From assembly GCA_903904855.1 (NCBI GenBank), contig CAIVEH010000109.1, forward strand, positions 1-40,864: DNA of 40,864 bases. The letters run 5' to 3'. Below the pieces are notes generated by a model that saw only the letters and a program-made list of their open reading frames with translations, did no database searches and was not told the origin of the DNA. The DNA comes from an uncultured Bacteroidota bacterium. GTDB taxonomy: Bacteria > Bacteroidota > Bacteroidia > Chitinophagales > Chitinophagaceae. Made by a program: the position numbers and the translations under genes. Shown piece by piece: positions 7,928-15,776 of the stretch (position 1 is its first letter; every line of letters starts with the position of its first letter).

Positions 7928-9661
7928 CTAAAATCTAACTATGAAATTAATTTGCCCCTCGTACATTTCTTTCGCACCATCCTCGCCGTAGTTCTCTTTG
8001 AAGTAATCGAGGCTCTGCCACCAATCCGGTCTGTTTCCTGGTTCGACAAAGGTCTCGCATTCATTTTGCTCTATCGTTAATTCCGCCTCTGGCTTATGTT
8101 CTATCGCCATTTCTGTTTCCTCTCGAATTTGAGTATCCGAAACTCCGCCATTCCAGTTCTGTGAGCCTTTGTCATCGCAACTGATGGTGACCTGCGTACC
8201 GCCGACATCCAGGACACATTCCAGTCCAAGGTGGTTGAAGTACGCCCGGATCAATTCGACCGCTTTCTCATCATCCGCCTTCTTGACAATGATCGAATCA
8301 TGTTTGGTCAGGCAGAACAGGCCGAGCTCTTTCATGTTCGGGTATAGGTTATCTACGAATATCTCCGATTCCAGTTCCTGCAATTCGATAGAAAATAGCC
8401 TCGAGTTCTTTTTCTCTTTCTTGAAGCCGTCTATGTGAGCGAGGACGTTAGGGAAATGTTCTTTGAACAGCTTCCTCGAAGGTGTGTAATTTTTTTCGCT
8501 CGAAAAGGCGAGCTCCATCATAACCTGTTTCGCTTCTTCCCTGCTCGTCTTTAAGGACTTTGCAAGCTCGTCGTAGAGAATTCCCTTCGAGCAAATATCG
8601 TAGTACATCCTGACATCTTCTTGGACACATAAATCTTCCTGTTTCATCCAGTAAGCATGTATCGCGAACTGACAGTTTTTCATGTCGATCTCGACAAGCC
8701 CGTTGTCTTCCTTTATTATCTTCATTGTACCCTTGTTCAAGCATGTCAAATTGTGGTCGAGCCGGTTGTTCGTGTTGTTCCGGTCTGCGTAAAATATTTT
8801 CTTATCCAACTTTGCGATGTGCCATTTGTAATTGAGGAGCATGTTCCTCTGTTTCGTAGCGACGTATCGGTCAAGGTCGTCTATGTAGAAATACTTGCCG
8901 TCCTGTATTAAGGTATAGCTGTTCTCCATCGACCATCGCAGCGCCTTTTCTTTCGTGGTGTGATAGGTCGAACCAGTGATGTGGTTTATAACTTCGAAAT
9001 AATTCTGTGAGACTTCAGCATCTATCTTGAAAACCTTAGTGCTTATATAAGAGATTTGAGCTTTGGTGTTCTCCCAAATCTTATCACTATCGAAGTATAA
9101 ACTGCTTAAATCATCGAAAATTAGCGACTTCTCGAAAAGCTTAGTGATTATATGCATAATACTGGAAGAGGAGTTATCTTTTGTAGAATCATTCAGGTTT
9201 GTGTAGAAATACGTTCGGTTAATGTTGATGTACAAATCTTGTTCATTTTTAAATTTAGCGTCCTGATAAGATGTCGAGACGAATTCGCCATTTAGTAAAT
9301 TTGGGTTTATCCTGTATGCCTTTGAATAACCAGGGAATGCTTTAGAGCCTTGCTTATATTTCTCGTTACATTCTATTATATTCTTAGATTTTAGTAGGTT
9401 GAAGAAATCTGTGTGATAGTATGGCGTAAATACTTTCTGCAGGTAACTCACAGGTAAAGGGATGTAACTCGACAGGTCGTGGTTATTCTGCATACCTTTC
9501 TGTATGAGAAGACAAACCAGTTTAATGGCTTTGTTACTCATGATTTTAGACAAGTCCAGGTTGTTGATAGCCAACTTTAATTCTTCCGGTATGACCTTAT
9601 AGACTTGTATTTTCTTTTCGATACACATATAAATAATGAACCGGGAAGCGCTGGAAGACAC
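7928..9661 (-). CDS. Predicted family-A-polymerase-like protein
   Basis: Up to 577 aa; M12 (9628) is an equally good start. The C-terminal half carries, in the right order and spacing, features like a family-A (Pol I/T7 RNAP) palm. A motif-A-like strand 'LVEIDMKNCQFAI' has D326 and is preceded by 'RLDHNLTCLNKG'. A motif-B-like helix 'SREEAKQVMMELAFSS' has K378. A later helix is 'FSIELQELESEIF'. A motif-C-like 'LFCLTKHDSIIV' has H454-D455. The N-terminal 120 residues look like winged-helix DNA-binding material ('SNKAIKLVCLLIQKGMQNNH'). No exonuclease or helicase is seen. If the assignment is right, it may replicate or prime the element's DNA. The final 80 residues are acidic and low-conservation. 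It is alone and leftward. Polymerase identity is inferred. Confidence 0.55.
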   Translation of the reverse strand: MSSSASRFIIYMCIEKKIQVYKVIPEELKLAINNLDLSKIMSNKAIKLVCLLIQKGMQNNHDLSSYIPLPVSYLQKVFTPYYHTDFFNLLKSKNIIECNEKYKQGSKAFPGYSKAYRINPNLLNGEFVSTSYQDAKFKNEQDLYININRTYFYTNLNDSTKDNSSSSIMHIITKLFEKSLIFDDLSSLYFDSDKIWENTKAQISYISTKVFKIDAEVSQNYFEVINHITGSTYHTTKEKALRWSMENSYTLIQDGKYFYIDDLDRYVATKQRNMLLNYKWHIAKLDKKIFYADRNNTNNRLDHNLTCLNKGTMKIIKEDNGLVEIDMKNCQFAIHAYWMKQEDLCVQEDVRMYYDICSKGILYDELAKSLKTSREEAKQVMMELAFSSEKNYTPSRKLFKEHFPNVLAHIDGFKKEKKNSRLFSIELQELESEIFVDNLYPNMKELGLFCLTKHDSIIVKKADDEKAVELIRAYFNHLGLECVLDVGGTQVTISCDDKGSQNWNGGVSDTQIREETEMAIEHKPEAELTIEQNECETFVEPGNRPDWWQSLDYFKENYGEDGAKEMYEGQINFIVRF

Positions 9662-9889
9662 TTACCCGGTTTTGGTTGTTATACCAATATCGTTTGCTTT
9701 CGCCGGCATCTTCCAGACTGACCAGGTACTCGCTTATACATCTTTAAATACTGCTGATAGCAGTGAACTGTATCTAACCGAAGATAACAGTAACCGAAGC
9801 TCTTATAAAGTAAAATGAAGGTTATTTTGGAACTCCAGACATTCTATATCGACATTACATGATGAGGATTAGCACTTTATGTTTGGTTC

Positions 9890-9980
9890 CCGTTCCGGGA
9901 TATGCCGGCTTGCCGGTGGTAGTTTATACTCAAAAGGAATCTGGTTGAGGTGAGCAAGCCCCAGAACGCTCCAAATAGCA
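9890..9980 (+). repeat. Dispersed intergenic repeat, copy 3
   Basis: Matches copy 2 (4092-4196) in order: GCCGGCTTG, GTTTATACTC, TCTGG, GCAAGCCCC, AACGCTCCA, TAGC. It lies 66 bases before the HU start codon. The rest of 9662-10045 shows no gene. A weak fourth copy may lie at about 11060-11160. Confidence 0.45.
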
Positions 9981-10045
9981 TAAAGTAGACTATAATAATC
10001 AGCTGACTTGTTGTATTATAGCATTTCAAAATAAACTGTACAAAT

Positions 10046-10336
10046 ATGAACAAAGCAGAATTAATTGACCAGATTGTGAAAGACTCCGGCATTACCAAAA
10101 CACAGGCAAACGATGCACTGGATTCATTCACGGGTGCCGTTGTATCTTGTTTAAAGAAAGGGGACAAAGTCACGCTTGTAGGTTTTGGTACTTTTTCAGT
10201 CACAAGCCGCGCAGCCCGTCTCGGACGTAACCCACAGACAGGAGCGGCTTTAAAGATCAAAGCAAGAAAAGTTCCTAAGTTTAAAGCAGGAAAAGGTTTC
10301 ACTGATAAAATGGCAAGCGGCAAGGCGAAAAAATAA
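10046..10336 (+). CDS. HU/IHF-family DNA-binding protein
   Basis: 96 aa, the normal length. The complete HU fold is visible: 'MNKAELIDQIVKDSGITKTQ', the helical 'ANDALDSFTGAVVSCLKKGD', 'KVTLVGFGTFSVTSRAAR', the beta-arm with the signature 'GRNPQTGAALKI', and 'KVPKFKAGKGF'. It bends and packages DNA. The copy lies in element DNA, downstream of a dispersed repeat and followed by a strong terminator, so it is a self-contained unit. It may serve integration by the element's recombinases, which in this class need host or element-encoded bending proteins (inference), or be general chromatin. Confidence 0.95.
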   Translation: MNKAELIDQIVKDSGITKTQANDALDSFTGAVVSCLKKGDKVTLVGFGTFSVTSRAARLGRNPQTGAALKIKARKVPKFKAGKGFTDKMASGKAKK

Positions 10337-10360
10337 ATCCTTTTTTTGAACAGGTACAAT

Positions 10361-10388
10361 AGCAGGAATTAAAGTTCTTGCTTTTTTT
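10361..10388 (+). terminator. Intrinsic terminator after the HU gene
   Basis: AGCAGGAA and TTCTTGCT pair (one wobble) around a six-base loop and run into a seven-T tract, starting 25 bases after the HU stop. Confidence 0.85.
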
Positions 10389-10527
10389 ATGGGATGTTGC
10401 GAAATCGGCGGATAACCTTACTTGCTGGACTTGTTCCTCCTTGAGTACTTATATGGATGGAAAAGAAGGATGAGAAATCTCCATTTTATCGTACATGATA
10501 CAAAGCCCCTTAAAATTGTAGTGAATT

Positions 10528-10782
10528 TTATTTCTTTACCTTTTCTGGTTTGGAGATAATACTATTTGTTTCAATTCCCTGCTTGGTGAGTAACAGATAA
10601 CAAGCTCCGGTAGCTGAATAGGTGATCATTTTCATTTTCTTCAACTCTTCCAGGTGTTCCTTTAGAACGGATCTTGTGATACCTGCTTCAGAAGAGAGCG
10701 AATCAAAACTCACAAATCCTTTGGAGTGGGTTTTCTGAACATATGATTTTATTATACTAAAAACACGGTTAAATTCCTGCAT
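10528..10782 (-). CDS. Small winged-helix protein
   Basis: 84 aa. Helices 'FNRVFSIIKSYVQKTHSKGF', 'VSFDSLSSEAGITRSVLKEH' and a wing 'MKMITYSATGACYLLLTKQG' fit a MarR/GntR-like winged helix-turn-helix without an effector domain. It is probably a small DNA-binding regulator. It is alone and leftward, converging with the HU unit across the HU terminator. No target is evident. Confidence 0.6.
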   Translation of the reverse strand: MQEFNRVFSIIKSYVQKTHSKGFVSFDSLSSEAGITRSVLKEHLEELKKMKMITYSATGACYLLLTKQGIETNSIISKPEKVKK

Positions 10783-10871
10783 AGTGGATTAAGTTAGTCC
10801 AATTTCCCGAAAGTACGAAAAACAGTTTTCCTAAATGCTTTAGCATTCGATGCAAAAAGAGGGATGACCTC

Positions 10872-10982
10872 TTACTGGATTTTAAGCTTATTTACTTCCG
10901 ATGAAATCTTCATAGCCCGCTCCATCTCCTTCTCTGGTAAGAGGTATGGGTTCTTGAACTTGTATTCGCATGTATTCTTCAT
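10872..10982 (-). CDS. Small ORF, 36 aa, unknown
   Basis: The frame from the ATG complement at 10980-10982 to the stop at 10872-10874 encodes a charged peptide: 'MKNTCEYKFKNPYLLPEKEM' then 'ERAMKISSEVNKLKIQ'. Codon texture and amphipathic composition look natural for the neighbourhood. It occupies an otherwise empty 380-base gap (10783-11161), whose remainder holds no other gene. A weak copy of the dispersed repeat may lie at 11060-11160. Confidence 0.35.
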   Translation of the reverse strand: MKNTCEYKFKNPYLLPEKEMERAMKISSEVNKLKIQ

Positions 10983-11161
10983 TGTCTTTAATTTATACCG
11001 CGATAATAAAAGTTTCCAAAGGAACGGAGACTAAACAGGAGGGATAAATTTTGCTCCAGATTTACTTCTCCGTGTGGGACTTGCCGGCTTGTACCTTGGG
11101 ATTATCTTGAGAAACGGATCAAAGCCTGGTGAACAAACTCCAGATCGAACCGAATGGCCGT

Positions 11162-11725
11162 TTAAACTAACGTAGCATCCTCGTTGTCGAGTAACAATTG
11201 AGGGTTGATTTCTACCGGCACTTTAAATTTGTCTTTTCCTTTTTCGAACGTGATATAACCTGAATTTCCATTCGAAATGCTACGATGCAAAAACTCTTTT
11301 AGCTTGTCTATACGGATCTTTAATTTAAAAGGGGAATCAGGAATATCAATGGTCATGTATTCGTTTACGTCCGAGAATATACCGCTATCAACCCATTCAT
11401 CATTTGCGAATTCCATTATTGTTGCTTCAAACAACATTGACTTCAACTCACGTGGTTTTCTTGGAGGTATGGTAGAACGTATCGGTGGGCGGCTTGCAGA
11501 CTTAAGTTTCTTACTTGCATCAGGTAACTCAAGCGGCCACTTCTGCCCGTGTATAAATTTTCCTTGTTCATCCTCTTTTATAGGCTCCAGGCTGTACTTG
11601 TCGCTTGGTTGTGGTCTCCTGTAGTCCGGTAAGTCGGTGAGAAGCTTGTCGATCTCCTGATCGATAATAACCTGCTTCTCGTATTGGGTCATGTAGTTTT
11701 CGTCGTCTATTATTTTCTCTTCCAT
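11162..11725 (-). CDS. Hypothetical protein, 187 aa
   Basis: Not recognised. The first 100 residues are charged and proline-rich, probably disordered ('LPDYRRPQPSDKYSLEPIKE', 'ASRPPIRSTIPPRKPRELKS'). Residues 100-187 look like a small beta domain ('SMLFEATIMEFANDEWVDSG', 'YMTIDIPDSPFKLKIRIDKL', 'GYITFEKGKDKFKVPVEINP'). It lies downstream of the methyltransferase, ParB-like and 13930 genes, all leftward, so it probably belongs to the same functional block, though a palindrome separates it from the methyltransferase. Confidence 0.6.
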   Translation of the reverse strand: MEEKIIDDENYMTQYEKQVIIDQEIDKLLTDLPDYRRPQPSDKYSLEPIKEDEQGKFIHGQKWPLELPDASKKLKSASRPPIRSTIPPRKPRELKSMLFEATIMEFANDEWVDSGIFSDVNEYMTIDIPDSPFKLKIRIDKLKEFLHRSISNGNSGYITFEKGKDKFKVPVEINPQLLLDNEDATLV

Positions 11726-11757
11726 TATTATTTTAAATAGCTAAAAACGAAAAATCC

Positions 11758-11775
11758 GGGGCCAATGTTGACCCC
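11758..11775. repeat. Palindromic TCAA-type motif
   Basis: GGGGCCAATGTTGACCCC, an imperfect palindrome of the family described in the findings. It lies between two leftward genes, 21 bases after the methyltransferase stop and 32 bases before the next start. Confidence 0.55.
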
Positions 11776-11796
11776 AGATGATTCGTATTTGGAAGT

Positions 11797-12747
11797 TTAT
11801 TTTCCAAGGATGTTAAGCCGGATATGCCTCATGATAGCCTCTGCGAATGGAATTTGTACCATGTTACCCATAAGCCGGGTACACTCAGCATCTGTGAAGG
11901 CGCTCAGATCATACCCTTCGAGGTGGGATAACTTCTGGCGTTCGACAGAGGTTACCCCGCGCCATGTTTTGCCGTCGAATACTTGTAAGCCATCGCCGGA
12001 GGCCGTCATTGTATTGATATAATTATTGTATGCTGTCTTTGGTGTTAGGTTTTTCACATACCTAAATGCCTCGATGTATGGGAGAACTGCACCCAATGCT
12101 TGTTTGCTCAAGTTTATCGGTTGCGGTTTTGGCAAACTTGGCTCACCAACATCTTTGCGCACCATGATGATCGTAACACGGTCACGCGATTGGAACGAGC
12201 CGTAATCCAATGCGTTTAACACCTGGAGCTCGTAGTTGTAGTCGGTCTGGGAATCGAGTACGGCAAGAACTTCGTTACGCAGAGCCCGCATCGGTTTATC
12301 CAAAAATCCAGGCACCTGTTCGAACCATGCCGTTTTAGCACCAAGTCCCTGCATACCTGCAAGACGGATTTGTTTGTGCATGAGCATGTTCTTGAAGTTG
12401 AACGCACTTCGGTTCGGATTTACCGACGACATGCCAGGGCAGGGGCTGCCGGAAACGACACAGTCTATCATGCCTTTTCTGTATGAAATACCAGGGTTAG
12501 GATTCGGATTGCTATTTATGGCATTAAAAATTCTCTTAGCGTTCATGGAATCCAACGAAAAGTCATAGTTGTCGAACAAACCTTCGCAATGGTTTAGGTG
12601 AAACGCCCGTTCTGCAACGTCCCACATATCGGTCGCATATAATTTTTCAAAATCTGCTGCACCTTTGGACATACCGCCTATGCCGTGGAAGAAGGAAACT
12701 AAAGTCGGGCGAGTATTTTTGGAATTATTCAAGTTAATCTGTGACAT
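11797..12747 (-). CDS. DNA cytosine-C5 methyltransferase
   Basis: 316 aa. Motif I is 'FFHGIGGMSKGA' (SAM binding, residues 19-30). Motif IV 'SGSPCPGMS' has the catalytic Cys103. Motif VI is 'FEQVPGF' (E143, usually ENV), motif VIII 'QSRDR' (186-190), and motif X 'GNMVQIPFAEAI' at the C-terminus. It transfers a methyl group from SAM to cytosine C5 in DNA. The region between VIII and X, which sets the target, is short. No restriction endonuclease is adjacent, so it looks like an orphan enzyme, perhaps protecting the element from host restriction. A 59-base gap separates it from the ParB-like gene upstream, which suggests co-transcription. Confidence 0.9.
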   Translation of the reverse strand: MSQINLNNSKNTRPTLVSFFHGIGGMSKGAADFEKLYATDMWDVAERAFHLNHCEGLFDNYDFSLDSMNAKRIFNAINSNPNPNPGISYRKGMIDCVVSGSPCPGMSSVNPNRSAFNFKNMLMHKQIRLAGMQGLGAKTAWFEQVPGFLDKPMRALRNEVLAVLDSQTDYNYELQVLNALDYGSFQSRDRVTIIMVRKDVGEPSLPKPQPINLSKQALGAVLPYIEAFRYVKNLTPKTAYNNYINTMTASGDGLQVFDGKTWRGVTSVERQKLSHLEGYDLSAFTDAECTRLMGNMVQIPFAEAIMRHIRLNILGK

Positions 12748-12806
12748 AAGAGTTGTTTTTTAAAAGTTTATTAATATTTTTTTGTTGTTAGAGAAAAGAA
12801 ATGTGA

Positions 12807-13811
12807 TTAAGCGGCGATAGCCATTTGGTCATCTTGAAGCTGGTCGAGATCACGTATAATAATTTGGATGCTGAACCTGTCATTGACGGGCAAAAACACA
12901 TGGCTTTGGACGTGCTGGCTGCGGCTGGAGCCTTCGCTTTCGTAATCACACCTTAATGCCTGTGACATTTCACCTAACGATTCACCGTTCAATGAACCGG
13001 TTACTTTATTATCGGAGACGGAGAGATTAAATTCTCCGAGACCTTCGTAATTCATTACGAGAGAATTTAGGTTAAAACGAGGGGCATCGTTTTTGTCTTT
13101 ACTTGAGAACTTAACATCCTCATACCTCTTGCGGGTAACAACTGGAATAACTTTAGGAGCTTTTATCTGTTTCATGGCCTGATCGGCAGTGATTTCACCG
13201 CGGTCAATTTGTCCGAGAAGTTCCGGATTGGCTTTGCCTATCGCCGAAGCACCCTGTAGCTTGCCTGCTGAACAGCCAAAGACTTCGGCAACAATCGTTC
13301 TCGTTTTATTTGTATCGAATTCACTTGCCCATTGCTTACCAGCCTCTGTACTCTTCAAATGATTAGTCAAGTAATTTACCATTTTGGATAAGGCAACTTT
13401 GTTCTTACCATGGCTTATGACATCCTTAAAACTTATGAACCGGATTACGTTGTCCTCGTTGGAGTTCTTCATTAGCACAATATCAATGGCATCAATTCCT
13501 AAGTGCTGGGCGCCGAGTACATCGGCTGCATGCGTGATAACGAAACCATCTTCTGTCACAACAGGCGTTTCAAGGAAATTGAATTCGTTATAGAACTCAA
13601 CGAAAACGTCGTTGGACACTGATGCCCCTGCTGCAAGGAGTAATGGATGAATCCGCAGAATCGACGGATTTATAGATTTCTTCTCGTAAGTGAAAACTGT
13701 CTTTGGTGCTCCTGCCTGAGCTGGGATGTTGTTGTTCTCCATGTTGCTTGTTTTGTTGTTTTTGAAATTGTTGGTAGATGAACCGTTGGTACTTGATGTG
13801 CTCTTTTTCAT
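12807..13811 (-). CDS. ParB-like (ParB/Srx fold) protein
   Basis: 334 aa; a start at M24 ('MENNNIPAQAG') is equally possible because the first 23 residues are Ser/Asn-rich. Residues 45-115 resemble the ParB N-terminal fold: 'LETPVVTEDGFVITHAADVL' followed by 'GAQHLGIDAIDIVLM', as in ParB-type 'PIvVt.dG.ii.G' segments. The middle is helical with an HTH-like part ('TRTIVAEVFGCSAGKLQGAS', 'GQIDRGEITADQAMKQIKAP'). The C-terminal 110 residues are beta-rich and unfamiliar. ParB-fold proteins bind CTP and centromere-like DNA or act as nucleases or regulators; no ParA ATPase is nearby, so a partition role is unproven. It precedes the methyltransferase in one leftward block. Confidence 0.65.
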   Translation of the reverse strand: MKKSTSSTNGSSTNNFKNNKTSNMENNNIPAQAGAPKTVFTYEKKSINPSILRIHPLLLAAGASVSNDVFVEFYNEFNFLETPVVTEDGFVITHAADVLGAQHLGIDAIDIVLMKNSNEDNVIRFISFKDVISHGKNKVALSKMVNYLTNHLKSTEAGKQWASEFDTNKTRTIVAEVFGCSAGKLQGASAIGKANPELLGQIDRGEITADQAMKQIKAPKVIPVVTRKRYEDVKFSSKDKNDAPRFNLNSLVMNYEGLGEFNLSVSDNKVTGSLNGESLGEMSQALRCDYESEGSSRSQHVQSHVFLPVNDRFSIQIIIRDLDQLQDDQMAIAA

Positions 13812-13929
13812 AACTATGTGTTTGATTGTTTGGTGACTGTGTGGATGAACCGGACATGCCTACGGCCTGACGGTGCCTTGTTATTTTTTTTCGACCGTTG
13901 TGTTTTTCCCGACTTGTGAGTGAATTATT

Positions 13930-14622
13930 TTACGCCACTAACGAGTAGTGCATATCTAAGGGATGGAACGCGAGGCGCATTTTATTTCTGCCTGCGGCGC
14001 AATTGGTAAGATGTTTGTATTGGAAACCGAATGTTTTCGTTAAAGAACAAGTTGGGGTCAATTTCGACATCTCGATTTCGCTAATTTGCGATGGAGTGAG
14101 CTTAACTATATAGAAAGAGGTGCGAACAGTATTGTTTTTGACTGCCTCTTTAATTTTCTTTTGGATTTTCTTAACCTCAACCGGTGCGATAACGTTAGCT
14201 GTGCGGTGAACGATGACCATATATGTATCGACAGAAGGCGTACCCAGGTTCTTAAAAGGACTTTTTTTAAACCAACCGTTAGTAACATATAGATCATAAG
14301 CGCTTACAACTTCGATCTTGGCGACCAGGACATTTTCTTTCTTTGCCTTGGCGCGGAGGTATTGGACGTGAGCCTGGGCTTGTGATTTCGAGTAGAACTT
14401 TTGGATAATTTTTGCGATTTGCATGTTTGGTGTTTTTGAAGTTTTTAAATTTTCCCGTTGCCCTCCCCGGGAAGACGCCACAAAAATATTATCAGATTCT
14501 TGAAGGGCTGAGGCGATAACAGGCATGTTGGCGATTAGGTATCCCGAGGATAATTGATTAGCTAATTCTACTTCTGCCAGTGTATTATTAATTAGAACAG
14601 GAACAATTTCATTTGATCTCAT
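13930..14622 (-). CDS. Hypothetical protein, 230 aa
   Basis: Not recognised. The N-terminal 70 residues are hydrophobic-rich but soluble ('IVPVLINNTLAEVELANQLS'). The middle has a basic helical segment ('NMQIAKIIQKFYSKSQAQAH', 'VQYLRAKAKKENVLV') followed by strands. Basic residues suggest nucleic-acid contact. A 42-base stretch of its 5' coding part is repeated just upstream at 14713-14754, and a 21-base stretch near its 3' end is identical to 7819-7839. It lies upstream of the ParB-like gene, leftward, and may head that block. Confidence 0.55.
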   Translation of the reverse strand: MRSNEIVPVLINNTLAEVELANQLSSGYLIANMPVIASALQESDNIFVASSRGGQRENLKTSKTPNMQIAKIIQKFYSKSQAQAHVQYLRAKAKKENVLVAKIEVVSAYDLYVTNGWFKKSPFKNLGTPSVDTYMVIVHRTANVIAPVEVKKIQKKIKEAVKNNTVRTSFYIVKLTPSQISEIEMSKLTPTCSLTKTFGFQYKHLTNCAAGRNKMRLAFHPLDMHYSLVA

Positions 14623-14754
14623 AATTTTTCTTTTTTCTTAGCCAAGCTGCCGGCCATCGTGAATTATGGGCCAAATGTAGAAACGGATTCCTGATCACTG
14701 GGAGCGATAGAAGGCATAATGGCGATTAGGTATCCCGTGGATAATTACATAGCT
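14508..14754. repeat. Direct repeat pair at the 5' end of the 13930 gene
   Basis: 14522-14563 and 14713-14754 match at about 36 of 42 bases, sharing TGGCGATTAGGTATCCCG and GGATAATT. Weaker similarity extends about 14 bases to the left of each copy. The first copy is coding; the second lies in the gap before the transposase-like gene at 14776. Confidence 0.6.
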
Positions 14755-14775
14755 TTACCAGATCATTAATATGCA

Positions 14776-15582
14776 ATGACCAAACATATTGACACCTACG
14801 ACCAAGGCGTTTGCGATACTTACAAAGAAATATCTGCTTATAAGTGGGATGATCGCTTCTGTTGCAGGAAATGTGGGAACGAGACTTTTTTCGAGGGAAA
14901 AACTCCCTATTCACGGCGCTGCTCAAAATGTAAGACATACGAGAGCGTAACTGCTCATACGGCCTTAAATAAATTAAGGATACCGTTGCCAATAGCGGTA
15001 GACATAATCAGGCAGATAGCTAACGGGATGAAAAAACCATTTTCAAAACAGTCTGTAAAGGATATGGAAGTGAAGTATGGAATTGAGATGAGAGAAAGGA
15101 CCTATCTGGATTTCGTAAAAAAAATCATGCTTCTGACAAAAGAACAGCATTCGTTTTTTGAAAGGGTGACGGTTTTTAATATCGAATATGGCAACTTCAA
15201 TATTTTACTTTTCAAGGGAAAAACCGAAAATGGCGGCAAGTATTTCGCCTGTGTATATAAAGGAAGTACCGTTGAAATGAACAACCTAATCGAACAATGT
15301 TGTCAGCCCGGTACCCTAAAGGTGATCTGTACGGGTAAAATGAACAAGACGGAGTATGATTTTGAGATCATACACAGAGACCCAAATGCAAAGAGCGATA
15401 ATTACATTTATGACTTTCTGCTCGAACTATGGATATGGCTTCCCGGCATAGATTCAATTACTTCGACTCAAGAGGAAATTCAAATGTATCTTGACGCTTT
15501 CATTTTTGCCCGGAATAGGAATGGTGACGGCTATAAGAACTTTATGAAAATTCTCGTGACCGACTTTTCGAGGATGGAGTAA
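14776..15582 (+). CDS. Degenerate IS1595-type transposase-like protein
   Basis: 268 aa. Residues 28-65 form a zinc ribbon (CRKCGNE, then 'RRCSKCKTYESVTAHTALNK' and 'RIPLPIA'), matching the IS1595 family N-terminus where the RCSxC ribbon is followed by S-x-x-A-x-T. The C-terminus ('QEEIQMYLDAFIFARNRNGD', 'GYKNFMKIL') resembles the usual IS1595 end (Y-L-x-E-F-x-F-R-x-N). In between, the expected 'vDExyiGG' catalytic strand reads 'FNIEYGNFNILLFKG', so the DDE/DDN set appears lost. No terminal inverted repeats were seen. It may be a dead transposase or a domesticated zinc-ribbon DNA-binding protein. Directly downstream are a TCAA-type motif and the first recombinase gene. Confidence 0.6.
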   Translation: MTKHIDTYDQGVCDTYKEISAYKWDDRFCCRKCGNETFFEGKTPYSRRCSKCKTYESVTAHTALNKLRIPLPIAVDIIRQIANGMKKPFSKQSVKDMEVKYGIEMRERTYLDFVKKIMLLTKEQHSFFERVTVFNIEYGNFNILLFKGKTENGGKYFACVYKGSTVEMNNLIEQCCQPGTLKVICTGKMNKTEYDFEIIHRDPNAKSDNYIYDFLLELWIWLPGIDSITSTQEEIQMYLDAFIFARNRNGDGYKNFMKILVTDFSRME

Positions 15583-15656
15583 GAAAATTATCAGCAAGCA
15601 TAAAACAAACGGAAGATCATCCAGAATGTACAGACACATCGGTTTATACTTATGGC

Positions 15657-15674
15657 GGGGTCAATTTTCACACC
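15657..15674. repeat. TCAA-type motif
   Basis: GGGGTCAATTTTCACACC, a half-conserved member of the palindrome family, lying 75 bases after the transposase-like stop. Confidence 0.4.
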
Positions 15675-15705
15675 TAAATTATTGTTATATTTGAACGTAA
15701 TCCTT

Positions 15706-15727
15706 TTAGTCTTAGCTTAGTCTTAGC
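15706..15727 (+). repeat. 11-nt direct repeat upstream of recombinase 1
   Basis: TTAGTCTTAGC occurs twice back to back, ending 49 bases before the recombinase start at 15777. It could be an operator or a recombinase arm site; the sequence differs from the repeats around recombinase 2. Confidence 0.45.
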
Positions 15728-15776
15728 ATAGGTTGGATGCCCTACGGATCCCTATTCACGGCATCTTCGCCTCATT

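Noticed and set aside
10046-10336. HU protein as an IHF subunit specific to recombinase 1
   Set aside because: The sequence does not distinguish HU from IHF and the gene is 5 kb away with its own terminator.
9877-10359. Leftward frame of 160 codons
   Set aside because: Antisense to the HU gene and its terminator.
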